Shown here piece by piece: positions 1-9,857 of a DNA stretch of 64,000 nucleotides. Position numbers and translations under genes: made by a program. The stretch comes from Filosporella fistucella (lineage: Eukaryota; Ascomycota; Leotiomycetes; Helotiales). The notes beneath the pieces are model-generated. The model had not been told where the DNA came from. It did no database searches and saw only the letters and a program-made list of their open reading frames with translations. Every line of letters starts with the position of its first letter. The first letter of the stretch is position 1. Location of the stretch: NCBI GenBank assembly GCA_030077755.1, contig JAQJZZ010000011.1, positions 868,001-932,000 of the forward strand, read 5' to 3'.

Positions 1-123
1 CACGCCGAGCAGAGTGGATCGACCGAGGACTCTATATTTCGTACGTGGTAAATCTCCTAGGTAATCGTGGGGAACCCGCTTCGGTACTTTTTTCTTGAGA
101 CTGAAGTCCTAGCAGGCCCAGGA

Positions 124-133
124 ATATATATAG
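124..133 (+). promoter_or_regulatory. TATA-like box of the peroxidase gene
   Basis: An ATATATATAG run lies about 70 bases upstream of the ATG at 201, with a pyrimidine-rich leader between them. The spacing suits a fungal TATA element. This is inferred from sequence and position only. Confidence 0.45.
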
Positions 134-200
134 AGCCTACGAATCTTCTTCCAAGTTCATTATCATCCTTAATATCTTCTGCACTTCTCTCCATTCCACA

Positions 201-1463
201 ATGAAGTATTCTTTGATCTCCATCGCTCTCGCGGCTGAGGCCGTTACCGCCTTCCCTTTCGTTGCTGAAATGCCAGGCGTCGATTTAAGTTTGTTCCGCA
301 ACAAGCCAAGACAGCAACCCGGCGGAAGTAATCCAGGAGGAGCAGCTACATGTCCCTTCAATGCCAATCACGTACCAGCACCTGGCATCACAGCACAATA
401 CCCATATAACGGCGCCAAAGATGGAAAGCCAGGAAAGGGCGTCGGTGGATACAAGGTCCCAGCTGATGGCGACACTGCACACTACTTCGTCGCTCCAGGT
501 CCAGGAGACATTCGAGGTCCTTGCCCAGGATTGAACGCCGCTGCCAATCACAACTTCCTCGCCCATGACGGTATCGTCACGTTCAATGAGCTCGTCGATG
601 CTCAACAAAATCTGTACAATGTCGGATATGATCTGGCGACTCTCCTTGCTCTGCTGGGCTTGACACTGACCGACGGTGATATTGTCACACAAAAGCTTTC
701 CATCGGATGTGATGCTACCACGAGAACATCATGGAACCCAATTTTGACTGGCTCAGAGCCAGGTCTTGATGGCCACAACAAATTCGAGGCCGATACTTCC
801 CTCACCCGTAACGATTTCTTCTTGGGCAAGGGTGACAACTTCAACTTCAATGGTACCCTCTTCAAGATGATGACCGATACCACTGGAGGTCTTTACAACC
901 GTGATAACCTTGCCAAGTACCGTTACGAACGATACCAACAATCTCTCCGCGATAATAAGAATTTCTACTTCGGTCCTCTCTCTCTCCTCCTCTTCGGTGC
1001 CTCATCCTTTTTGTACGAGCTCATGCCTTCTGGCCCAGACTACATTCCAGACAAGGCCACCATCTCATCGTTCTTCGGTGCTGAGGAGCAAGCAGATGGA
1101 ACTTACACGTTCAATAACGCAGAGAGAATTCCTCCCAACTGGACCAACCGTGTCAAGCCATACACCAACTCCGATGTCACTGCTGAGATCTTGGCACAAT
1201 ATCTCGAGTATCCCGTTCTTTTCGGTGGTTCCACTGGTAATGGAGGGTTCAACCTCATCAACTTCAACAGTATCAAGGATGGAAAATTGATTGCTACTCC
1301 CGGCACATCCGAGACCTCCTGCTTGCTGTACCAGCTTGCCACCCAGAGTGTTCCATCATATCTCAACAGTGTGATCACACCAGCTGTCGAGACACTCGCC
1401 TTTGTTCTCAGCAAGATTGATCCTTCCTTGAAGAACCTTGGTTGCCCTCAACCACTCACTTAA
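201..1463 (+). CDS. Secreted heme-thiolate peroxidase (chloroperoxidase / unspecific peroxygenase family)
   Basis: This is an intronless 420-residue protein of the family-2 heme-thiolate peroxidases, extracellular enzymes that use hydrogen peroxide to halogenate, oxidise or oxygenate organic substrates. It begins with a probable signal peptide (residues 1 to about 18, ending near VTAF). The diagnostic heme-ligand motif is seen as GPCPGLNAAANH, with the axial cysteine at residue 108. The downstream acid-base region reads FEADTSLTRND, with the likely catalytic glutamate at 196. Classical members have EHD or EGD at that site, and this one has EAD. The length suits the longer secreted members. 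The first ATG follows a TATA-like run and a short leader, which supports the chosen start. The stop codon lies inside a tandem repeat (1451-1516). The preferred reaction cannot be told from sequence. Confidence 0.9.
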   Translation: MKYSLISIALAAEAVTAFPFVAEMPGVDLSLFRNKPRQQPGGSNPGGAATCPFNANHVPAPGITAQYPYNGAKDGKPGKGVGGYKVPADGDTAHYFVAPGPGDIRGPCPGLNAAANHNFLAHDGIVTFNELVDAQQNLYNVGYDLATLLALLGLTLTDGDIVTQKLSIGCDATTRTSWNPILTGSEPGLDGHNKFEADTSLTRNDFFLGKGDNFNFNGTLFKMMTDTTGGLYNRDNLAKYRYERYQQSLRDNKNFYFGPLSLLLFGASSFLYELMPSGPDYIPDKATISSFFGAEEQADGTYTFNNAERIPPNWTNRVKPYTNSDVTAEILAQYLEYPVLFGGSTGNGGFNLINFNSIKDGKLIATPGTSETSCLLYQLATQSVPSYLNSVITPAVETLAFVLSKIDPSLKNLGCPQPLT

Positions 1464-1516
1464 ATGTGAAGAACCACTCACTTAAATATGAAGAACCGCC
1501 GACTTAAATGTGAAGA
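1451..1516 (+). repeat. Three tandem 22-base repeats spanning the peroxidase stop codon
   Basis: Three head-to-tail 22-base copies occupy 1451-1472, 1473-1494 and 1495-1516. The unit resembles ACCACTCACTTAAATGTGAA plus GA. The second copy has one change and the third has three near its start. The TAA stop of the peroxidase at 1461-1463 lies in copy one. Because 22 is not a multiple of three, the later TAA copies fall in other frames. Confidence 0.9.
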
Positions 1517-1563
1517 AATTAAACATTCGATTAATGGTTGTAGAATAATCGTGTCGCATTGCG

Positions 1564-1884
1564 CTAATTGTTCCGCCCAGATTCGAGGTAAAGCACGACG
1601 GATGGATGATGATTGTAAATATTTTGGAGCGGGAAGTTGGTTGCATACTTGTCGGTAATGATTTTACCTTTAGTGATGGATTGTTTGTATATAATTTGAT
1701 TCGATAATGAAAAGTCTGCAGAACGTTCATCAAAAGCTTCCTCGTCGCATTGCTTGTGAAATATGGATTTAATTATGCCTTGATTGGATCCATGTAAGCC
1801 ATTTGTTTCGTCCGATGGAATTGTTGGGGTCCAGCTGTCGAATCTGCCTCGCAGGAAGTCCGGGTTTTGCTCTTTCGCCACCAT
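1564..1884 (-). CDS. Possible small uncharacterised protein
   Basis: This is an open frame of 106 residues starting at an ATG and ending in TAG, convergent with the peroxidase gene and 100 bases from its stop. It has no signal peptide, membrane segment or motif that I recognise. Composition is mixed and not low-complexity (for example the stretch NPDFLRGRFDSWTPTIPSDE). Nothing beyond its length and non-repetitive composition supports it, so it could be a chance frame. Confidence 0.25.
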   Translation of the reverse strand: MVAKEQNPDFLRGRFDSWTPTIPSDETNGLHGSNQGIIKSIFHKQCDEEAFDERSADFSLSNQIIYKQSITKGKIITDKYATNFPLQNIYNHHPSVVLYLESGRNN

Positions 1885-2046
1885 ATCTCGGATGAGATGA
1901 GGAGGACACGAGACAATGTGCTTAGAAAATAAGAGCTCAAGTTAACAAAAATCGAATGGACAACGGTTTATGCATTGTACGTAGCGATGAGAATCGTATT
2001 AAAGAGGTTGTAATGCTGACAGTTCGAATCACTTCAGATGTTGACG

Positions 2047-2060
2047 GTTTCACGTGAAAC
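2047..2060. promoter_or_regulatory. 14-base palindrome with CACGTG core
   Basis: GTTTCACGTGAAAC reads the same on both strands and contains a CACGTG E-box, the kind of site bound by fungal bHLH factors. It lies about 155 bases upstream of the proposed ATG of the caspase-like gene. Function is inferred from form and position only. Confidence 0.35.
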
Positions 2061-2214
2061 TTCTATTTTGGATTTCTTCCCGTCCCACCCCCTGCATCTT
2101 GGTGAAGCTAGCCCTATTCTGTCACCGATTAACCCCTCCGCTGACCTCTCATTCCCACGCAGAATTACCTCGCAGGATCACACATAATGTCGTGTGACAA
2201 GGACCGCATACGCC

Positions 2215-4423
2215 ATGTCCCAACATCCGTCTTACCCAGGCAAGTTGTTTATTTCGTTGTTTTCATTCAAGCTCATTCTTACCCTCCCTTTCAATTTGTT
2301 TGTCCGCCTCAGGTTTGCCTATTTCATGATCTATTTCTGTGCTTGTGTCGGTGACGAGTTGAATTGAATATGGATCCTCCTTTTTATACACTGTCTTCTG
2401 GGAGTAGCAGTACATATACGGTAAGTACTGAGGTGTGCATGGGATCCAGGCACAGCTGCTGAGACATATAGGATAACAATCCCTTAACGCCACCATCCCC
2501 CACTACTCACGATACTTCCAGATCAACGTACCACATTTCTGACATCGGCTCATTTGCAGACAGTCTTCAAAGTGTAAGCTTTCCATCACTTGATTGATCA
2601 ATATTGACAACCACTAGGCAGCCAATCAAGCTTTCCCAAATCGAGGTCGCTCTCGCTACCATACTGTCAATGTATGCTTAATCCGCTGGGCGGAAGATTC
2701 TCTGAACGTTTCATCCGAAGTGAACGCTCTCCACGATGTCTTCTCCCAACTCTACGGATTCAACACAGAGATTTGGTGGATTCCTAGCACCGCCTCCCAG
2801 ATCCAACTTACTTCCATGACCTGCAGCTTCCTACAGAAATTCGACGAAGAAGGAAACCTGTTTATTGTATACTATGGTGGCCACGGGACAATTAACAATG
2901 CCAGACAGAATCAATGGTATTGTTCTGCATCTCCGGACTCTCAATTTGTCGACTGGAGCGCTATTCAAACACTGTTCTCATCTGCCGTATCAGACGTCTT
3001 GATCCTACTCGATTGCTGTGCTGCCGCTTCGTCAGCACCAGGAACAGGACCAGGGACAATGGAAGCAATCGCTGCTTGTGGGTGGGAAACACGGGCTCCT
3101 CCACCGGGAGAATACTCGTTCACACACACCCTGATCGAGGTTCTCGAGGAATGGGCCTGCAAACCCTCGTTCTCGGCTGCAATGCTACATACCGAAGTCC
3201 TCTTCGTACTGAAACAGAAAAGGCCAGAGAGAGGACGGGACGGCAGGAGATTAGAATGGTGCAGTACACCCATACACTGGGTATACACCTCCAATCCCAG
3301 AGCGCACGGCATCGAACTCTCCTCTCTCCTCACCCTCAAGACCATCCAGAAGAGCAAACATGTATCATTCTCCCGCGAACTACAAGAACAATTTCCTAGC
3401 CCAAGATCCACAGCCTGGATAGATGCCATGGATATCGATTCTTCTCCCACCGACGAGCCTCTCTTCAATCCTCTCACCGAAACACGTCCAAATGGCGATT
3501 TCAAAGTCCCACATGTTCTCATCTCTCTCGCTTTGGAATCAGATCAAACTCTAGATAATACATCCTGCCGCCGGTGGCTCGCTGATTTCCCAGCTTTGGT
3601 CAAATATGCTACTATAGAAGGAGTATATAAATCCTACTCCACACTCTTAACTCTCTCAGTCCCAATGCCAATCTGGGATCTCTTGCCAGAGAACCCAGCA
3701 TGTTCATTTATAGGCTATATAACTACACCAAACAAATACGCCCCCGTCATTCGCAGCGGCGCCACCTCTGGCCGCGGCAGTTTTTCAAACATGTATACAC
3801 GTCCTCCCTTCCTCCTCCGCAGCAGAAAACCAGATGGTCTCCTCCGCAGCGCAGATTCCTCATATGGAAGCGACGGCGAGACATCAGAGATAGAAGAAGG
3901 AGAAATGAGCACCAGCGGCGCCTGGTTTCCAACCCGTCTCTCCGATTGCGAGGAAGAAGACTCAAGTAACGAATGTGCTATCGATGATGGTGATGATTCT
4001 TCTTCATGGGAAGATAGCGTTAATGGAAGTTATTCATCTGGACAGCATGATGTTGTTTCCTTGGAGAGTGGGAGTATTTCTTCGAAACCTGAGTCTGGGG
4101 CTGGAAAATCACTACTTTCGAAATTGCTGGATGGAGTAGAAGCTACGAAACCAATACCAATTTCGAAAGAGAGGAAGGGAGAGGATGAGGAGGGAGAGAG
4201 GTATAGATCACCTGATCAGAAAGAGTTGGATCCAAGGATGGTGAGGAGGAATATGCTCGCTTCGGAGTTGAGTTCGTCATTGAGGAGGCACTTACTGTGG
4301 GAGAGGAGACAAGGGAGAGCGGCTCAGGGTGTTGAGAACTCGGTTCCCGTGGCTATGGATGGGGACAGGGGAAGAAAAGAGGAACGGGCCCCTGTTGGGA
4401 GGAGGAGATCTAGTTCTCTATAG
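2215..4423 (+). CDS. Caspase-like (clan CD, C14-type) protein with acidic serine-rich tail
   Basis: The main exon (2618-4423) encodes a caspase/metacaspase-like fold. A strand-loop YYGGHG supplies the catalytic histidine (about residue 102 of the model) and LLDCCAA supplies the cysteine (about 147). No ATG opens this exon and the frame is open upstream to 2618. I therefore propose a short exon 2215-2239 (MSQHPSYP) and a 14-base exon 2560-2573 joined through a GC..AG and a GT..AG intron; frame closes to 614 residues. The two small exons are inference and the main exon is firm. After about residue 230 the chain becomes disordered, rich in S, D, E and G, with basic patches near the end. Proteins with this dyad are cysteine peptidases or peptidase-like cell-death factors in fungi. 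Activity and partners are unknown. Confidence 0.7.
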
Positions 4424-7386
4424 ACTTGAAGCTCTGAATGCCAGGTGTCAAGGAGTACACTACACTTTTACTCTTTTGATTGGAGCAATCTTGGAGTTTG
4501 AATAGATATATTCACCCACCACACAAATAACAAATTCACAATACCCATTTTCCAAAGCTGAACATCACATCACACCATAGATCATCCACATACTTTCGGG
4601 GTATAAATATCTCCTCAACACAATATTATTTGACCAAAAGCATCGGCATTGCGTGTAAACGAGTCAAGGTCTCTCTGGTTGAACACTTGCTCTGGGTGGA
4701 CTGATTAAGTTGATTTGACATGCAGAGGGGTGTTTTAAGGGCAAATTTTGTGGAAGGAGGGGCTGGAAAATTACTCTTTAGGTTGTGGAAGAGGTGGTGG
4801 TCATATCGTCTGATTATTGATTTGTCGTCAAGGTTCCTAATTTTAACTGTTTCTGTCGTCAGCCATTTTTGTCGTCAACCATTTCTGTCGTCAATCATTC
4901 CTACCGTCAATAGTCCCTACAACTATCGGTCTATCCCCCACCAATATACCCTGTCCCGGTGATTCTTCAAGCCTTCCTCAAAACCCTTTGCCCCTTACAC
5001 ACATCCCCCATCCCAAGTCCTACAATCAGCTTGAATCCTCTTCCGACAGCAGATCCGCGTTCCAGAACCATAGCCGGTCAAACGGTTTTTGGTTTCCGGT
5101 GATGTCGCAAAGAACTGCTTCTCGAGAAGTGGATGGCTTATGTACATCGGATCCCCACTATGGGATAATTACACCTGCTAAAACTGAGAATTGGATTTCA
5201 AATTCTTAACTCAATTCCTAATGTCTATCACGAGGGAGTAATATGATTGAAGCTGAATCATTAAATTACTTGGAAACATGACGTACATCAAAACCACGCT
5301 TTTTGGATACTTTCTTTAAACACAATTCTATTCTTTAACTTCAACAAGGTTGTATCCAAATTGTCACAATACTTCATCTATAAGATTTACCCTCAACTCA
5401 AACTTCTCCTGTATTTCATCAATTCTCGCAACAAATTTCATAGTATAAATACTCTCGCGGTGCAAAATACATATTCTCCATCAGCCGTTTCGTTCTGCCG
5501 TTTTTAAGTTTCCGAGCGGCGAAGGGCTTAGTAGTTTGCTGTGCATATCTCTTATCGAAAGATTCTGCTGAGTATAGTAAGCCTCATCTGTCTGCTCGTA
5601 CTTCTTCTTGCTATGGATTTTCGTCAAGAGTACATATGCCAACTAGCTCTGTCGTCAACTGTACTATCCTCTAAAGAACCCTGCTTTCAAGCTAGGGCTA
5701 CACGAATTCTGGAGACAATCTCGGTTTCTCATTGTGCTATTCCCTGCTCAATCATATGCAGCAGCCATGATTCCCCTCCGCCACCCACCTCTGTTGCGGT
5801 GGTGGGTTATTAATGTCTACTATTGCAGAAGAAAGTAAGTATACTTGTATTCGAGCCCAGGACCGTATTACAAGTGAATCCCTTGCCAACCTCTTCAAAA
5901 GCAACGAGGAATTCGTCAGCGTAGAAGATGTGTGTTGGATTTCGGCATTCATTTGCCAGCTCAGCTCGTTTTGCAGGAAATCTCAACTGCAGATTTGAAT
6001 GATTCTTTATAACTTAGTAACACAAGGAAAGCTCCTAACGAATCGATTGACTTTCAAATATGTCGAATTTGTAATATAATATCAAGACAAAGTGACCGAT
6101 TCCTTGTAGCCAACACTGAAACCTAGAACTTCTACAGCTAAGACCTTATGTATCCTGACGCCAGTGGGTGCCTTGACCAGAGGAAGAAGGTGCGCACCGA
6201 TTCGGCATCAGACAATCAAAGATATGGAATATCTGCTCCGTATATACATGCACATGGCTTTTGCTTCCATTTTATGCAGATTGTGACCTTGGACACGCAT
6301 CAACCTCCTCACATGTGATGCGACCCCGGCAGCCCCAGCCTCCACCGCATCAGCAGCAGTCCATGCCAGCCCTATCATCTATATCCAATGCCAAGAATAA
6401 CGCCTGATGAGTGTAGAGAGGTACTTATTCTCCACACAGCACTACCCTGAGAGAAACTCTGCATCGACATAGCCGGGTGTTGATGGGAGAATTTCCAAGC
6501 CAAAGAAGTGTTCTCTGAAAGTGGGCCCAAGTGCATCTTAGCCCGATATGAGTAGAATTCTAAGAGAAGAACAAATCAGGCATTGGCAGCTCCATCCAAT
6601 AGTCCTGACTACGAACAAATTTGCAGCAGCTCGTATGGTATGAGATTCACAGACATTTAGACTAAATACTTGCAGCCGTGAGATATTTTTGCCAATGAGA
6701 GGGATATTCAAGAATGTCCTCTAAGCAATAGAGACCTTGCAAAGCAGATTCAGTATTTGAAAAACTTGAGAAGATTCGGGATGCCTGTGAGCAAGAATGC
6801 TTAGGGATCGAAGGGAAAACGAAGAAGCCATCGTAGAAGTACTTGGTACGGAGAATACGCATGACTACTAGCAACTGAAATAGTCTGAGCCAGGCAGAGT
6901 CAGAATGGATTAAGCGATTGTCTAAGGGCAACCACTGAGATCCAACCTCACATATACGAGCCGAACAGACTCCAGCTTGACTGAACTGACGTGATTATAC
7001 AAGCTAAGTAAAAGGATCTGGTATTATTCCCCTTGCTTGCAGGGACTCGTGGGCTTTCATGTTTGCTACAATCTGTCGAACTGAGAATTTTTCTGCCGTT
7101 GCTTTGATGGCTCAGCTTGTAGCGGAAGGCTTTGACGTTGTTGAACGCTCGAACTAACCAGGGATCTGAAACGGGAGATTGAGGGCCAAATTAAGAACGT
7201 AGAAGTTTAAGACAGCAAGTGTCCTATATTCTTTTGAAATTGTGCTTATTCATGTAATGCCCAAGAGCGATTCGGATATACCATGAGCCGTTGATTTGAC
7301 GCTCCAAAACAAAAGTGAACAGCCAAGGCGAAATCCCCCATAGCCTAGCCTGAAGACATTCACTCCATGATTATAATCAATTCAGC
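4424..7386. other. Long spacer without a supportable gene
   Basis: It is AT-rich and non-coding as far as can be read. It contains a GTCGTCAA minisatellite at 4821-4913 and an isolated related copy near 5650. Short open frames are scattered on both strands without family features. Confidence 0.6.
4821..4913 (+). repeat. GTCGTCAA minisatellite
   Basis: About five degenerate copies of a 16-base unit resembling TTCTGTCGTCAACCAT. The three central copies, 4852-4898, are the most regular. A related array lies on the other strand at 28802-28871. Confidence 0.75.
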
Positions 7387-7434
7387 AAGGTACCTCGCAG
7401 CCCCGCGAAATTTCGCGGGGCTGCGAGGTACCTT
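7387..7434. repeat. Perfect 48-base palindrome without spacer
   Basis: The left arm 7387-7410 (AAGGTACCTCGCAGCCCCGC then GAAA) is followed directly by its exact reverse complement at 7411-7434. There is no mismatch and no central loop. It is GC-rich in an AT-rich setting and lies 68 bases upstream of the ATG at 7503, so it falls in the promoter or 5' leader of that gene. Confidence 0.95.
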
Positions 7435-7502
7435 TTCTACTTTCTCAACCTGCAACTTGGCATCTTCTTAACGCAAACTTCGCCCTCATCGCCGCACAAA
7501 AA

Positions 7503-9285
7503 ATGGCCTCCTCCAATCCTCGCCCACAATCTTTGTTTCTTCCTCGAATCTTCGTAGATGGTCCCGAGACACCAGCGGATCAAGTCCGCTTGGGTCTGCG
7601 AAGATCGTCTGGAGTCCCTGACCTGCGGGGACTTACATTGGTCGAGAGTCGCCTTACTCTTGGGAGATCTCGATCCTTGGTCGCGAGACCACTGATCACT
7701 CAGGCCTCTCGCACAATGGCAAGTCTCTACCAGGATCCAGAGATTCCAGACATCGAGGATCCAGAGCTTATTCTGGACGGCTTTGATCTCGCGAGAGATC
7801 AAGCCGAAGCCATTCCTGGCTCGCCTATTGTAAGTTGCATTTTTGGCAATGATGATCCCCAAACTTTTGAAAGCAAACCTCTGACAAAAATAGGCATCTT
7901 CGGATGCAATGGGGGCAGCTTTAAGACGAGGTTCTGTTGGGACATCTGACAATTCACTGTCCTTCCATTCAGACTCGTCTCTTCGACATTCGGACAGTAC
8001 CCACGAGCGTGATCCTTTTGAGTACGCCCACTTCATGACGCCGTGTACTGCGGCAGCATCAGAAGTCCCAATGCCCGACCATCAAGAAGTCGAAGTGCTC
8101 GCTGAGCAATCCGAACCAGCAATGGATTCGGTCAAAGTACCTGGAGATCCTTTCGAATGGTCCGAGGATCGATCTACCACAAACGAAGAACAAGCAGGCC
8201 CAAAGGATGAAGTCACAGCGGAAGCAAGCCAAAAGCAAGAAGTCCCAAGACCCGCAGGAGAATCAAACACACCTAGCCAAGCTAGTCACGATCCTTCTGA
8301 AGAGAGTACATCACAATCACGACGCGATGAAGACCAAGACGAAGAATTCGAACCTGTTGTGATGAAAGGATTTGTCGGTGTTCGACGCCCATTCCACCCT
8401 CGCATGCTCCTTGAGCAAATGTTCCCTACACCTTTCAACAACTTTGATGTCAGAGAAGAATGCCTCATTCTTGTAGATGCTTATCAAGAGTATCATAGAC
8501 GCAAAAATGATGCCAGAGAAGCCAGACTTGCTAGAGAACGCGATGCACGAAACAATTCTAATTCACCTTCAGACCCTCTTATTCGAGGAGGCGTAGCTTC
8601 TTCAATACCTAGCACTCCAGGCACCGGTTCTCCTATTGCAGGACACCCAGACTTAAAGCGCGACAACCTCGAGTTGATTGACGAGTTGCTTGAGATGTGT
8701 GGTGTTCCGGTCAAAAAGCAATCTCATAATCAAATTCACCGTCGCCCAGTCGGAAACACGGCCACTGCACGTGATACTCCAAGCCCCGCCAAGAAGACCA
8801 AACTGCAGCCCGACTCAGCCTCATACACGCCATCCCACCAACCCCAACCACGACCTCGCCCTCTTCCTCACGTTCCTTTCACTCCTGCAACTACTTTACA
8901 AACTGGAACTGGATCAGGATTTCTAAACCCCCCTCCATACACCGAGATATCTCGTGGAAGATCTCCTACACCTTCACCTCGCACACCGACTCGCAAACTC
9001 GTTCAACACTGTTACTCGTTTGATTGCCGTATTTGCAGCGACATCAAATTCTTACGACTTTACGAGCTCATCATGTCGAACGCATTATCTCCAGAGGAGC
9101 GTCAGAAGATCATCAACAACAACCGATCCCTGAGAAACATCAAGAATGTGAGTTTGTGTACCGAAGTTCGTTTTCCGAATATGCTAACAGTCCTCAGGAA
9201 CTTGAGTCTCTTGCAGAGCATGGAGCAATCACGGATGAAGCATATGATACTATTCTTCGCGCACTTCCAAACGAGTCTTCTCTGA
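7503..9285 (+). CDS. Uncharacterised disordered protein, in frame with the downstream SH3 gene
   Basis: Exon 1 is 7503-7829 (109 codons, ending GSPI). A 64-base intron (gtaagt..aatag) follows, and exon 2 opens at 7894 in phase. I recognise no family. The chain is S/P/E-rich and mostly disordered, with two ordered-looking pieces: one near GFVGVRRPFHPRMLLEQMFP followed by a helical, charged segment, and one near DNLELIDELLEMCGVPVKK. No stop codon occurs before 9148. If the 50-base intron at 9148-9197 is retained, translation ends at 9283-9285 (572 residues). If it is removed, the frame joins the SH3 protein and ends at 9857 (746 residues). A separate stop through an unseen intron is also possible. 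The start is the first ATG after the palindrome and a short leader. Confidence 0.55.
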
Positions 9286-9857
9286 ATGGCTCTTCTCAAT
9301 CCAACCGAGTAGCTCCGTCGTCCGCTGTAAATACCTCACAACAATCCGTTCCTCCACCTGCGTACGGTGCTGCTACCCCTACACCTCCTCTTCCTTCTCG
9401 TGCCGGACCACCACCACCTCCTGTCACTGAGATCGCCCGTGCAACAGCACTTTACCCATACAATCAACCTGGTGATTGCAATTTCGAGACTGGTGATCAA
9501 ATTTCCATCAGCGAATACATGAATGCCGATTGGTGGTTTGGAAAGAACTTACGAACTGGTCAAGCTGGTGTTTTCCCAGTCGCCTACGTTCAACTGATCC
9601 AAGCGCCCCCTACGAGTGGCGGATACTATGGAAACGAGAAGATGAACCACGGATACGCTCCTTCACCTGTTCCACCACCACAAGGCAACCCATACAATAG
9701 CTCAGTTCCTCCAATGGCTATAGCTGAACAACCTACAGATGGAAAGCCAGGAAAAGGTGCTGAGATGGGCAAGAAGTTTGGCAAGAAGCTTGGAAATGCT
9801 GCTATCTTCGGTGCTGGTGCTACAATTGGTGGTAACATCGTGAACTCGATCTTCTAA
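9073..9857 (+). CDS. SH3-domain protein of the Lsb1/Pin3 type
   Basis: Exons 9073-9147 and 9198-9857 flank a 50-base intron (gtgagt..ctcag) and give 244 residues. The N-terminus carries the INNNRSLRNIKNELESL-type helix found at the start of Lsb1/Pin3 relatives. A proline-rich linker follows, then an SH3 domain at about 106-160 with the ALYPY, DWWFG and GVFPVAYV landmarks. A Gly-rich tail ends in IFGAGATIGGNIVNSIF. In yeast such proteins bind the Las17/WASP activator and act in actin and endocytic control; the role here is inferred from that. The start chosen is the methionine matching the family N-terminus, but the frame is open upstream for more than 1 kb, so a longer fused product cannot be excluded. 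Confidence 0.85.

Larger units (their letters stand above)
1464..2214. other. Spacer between peroxidase and caspase-like gene
   Basis: After the 22-base repeats there is a possible small minus-strand open frame (1564-1884, listed separately) and a 14-base palindrome GTTTCACGTGAAAC at 2047-2060. Nothing else is recognisable. Confidence 0.5.

Noticed and set aside
2965..3522. 185-residue minus-strand frame inside the caspase-like gene
   Set aside because: A shadow of the plus-strand coding exon, which carries the catalytic motifs.
5541..5813. 90-residue frame with a hydrophobic start resembling a signal peptide
   Set aside because: It opens at GTG, not ATG, and the rest has no conserved look. 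Likely chance.
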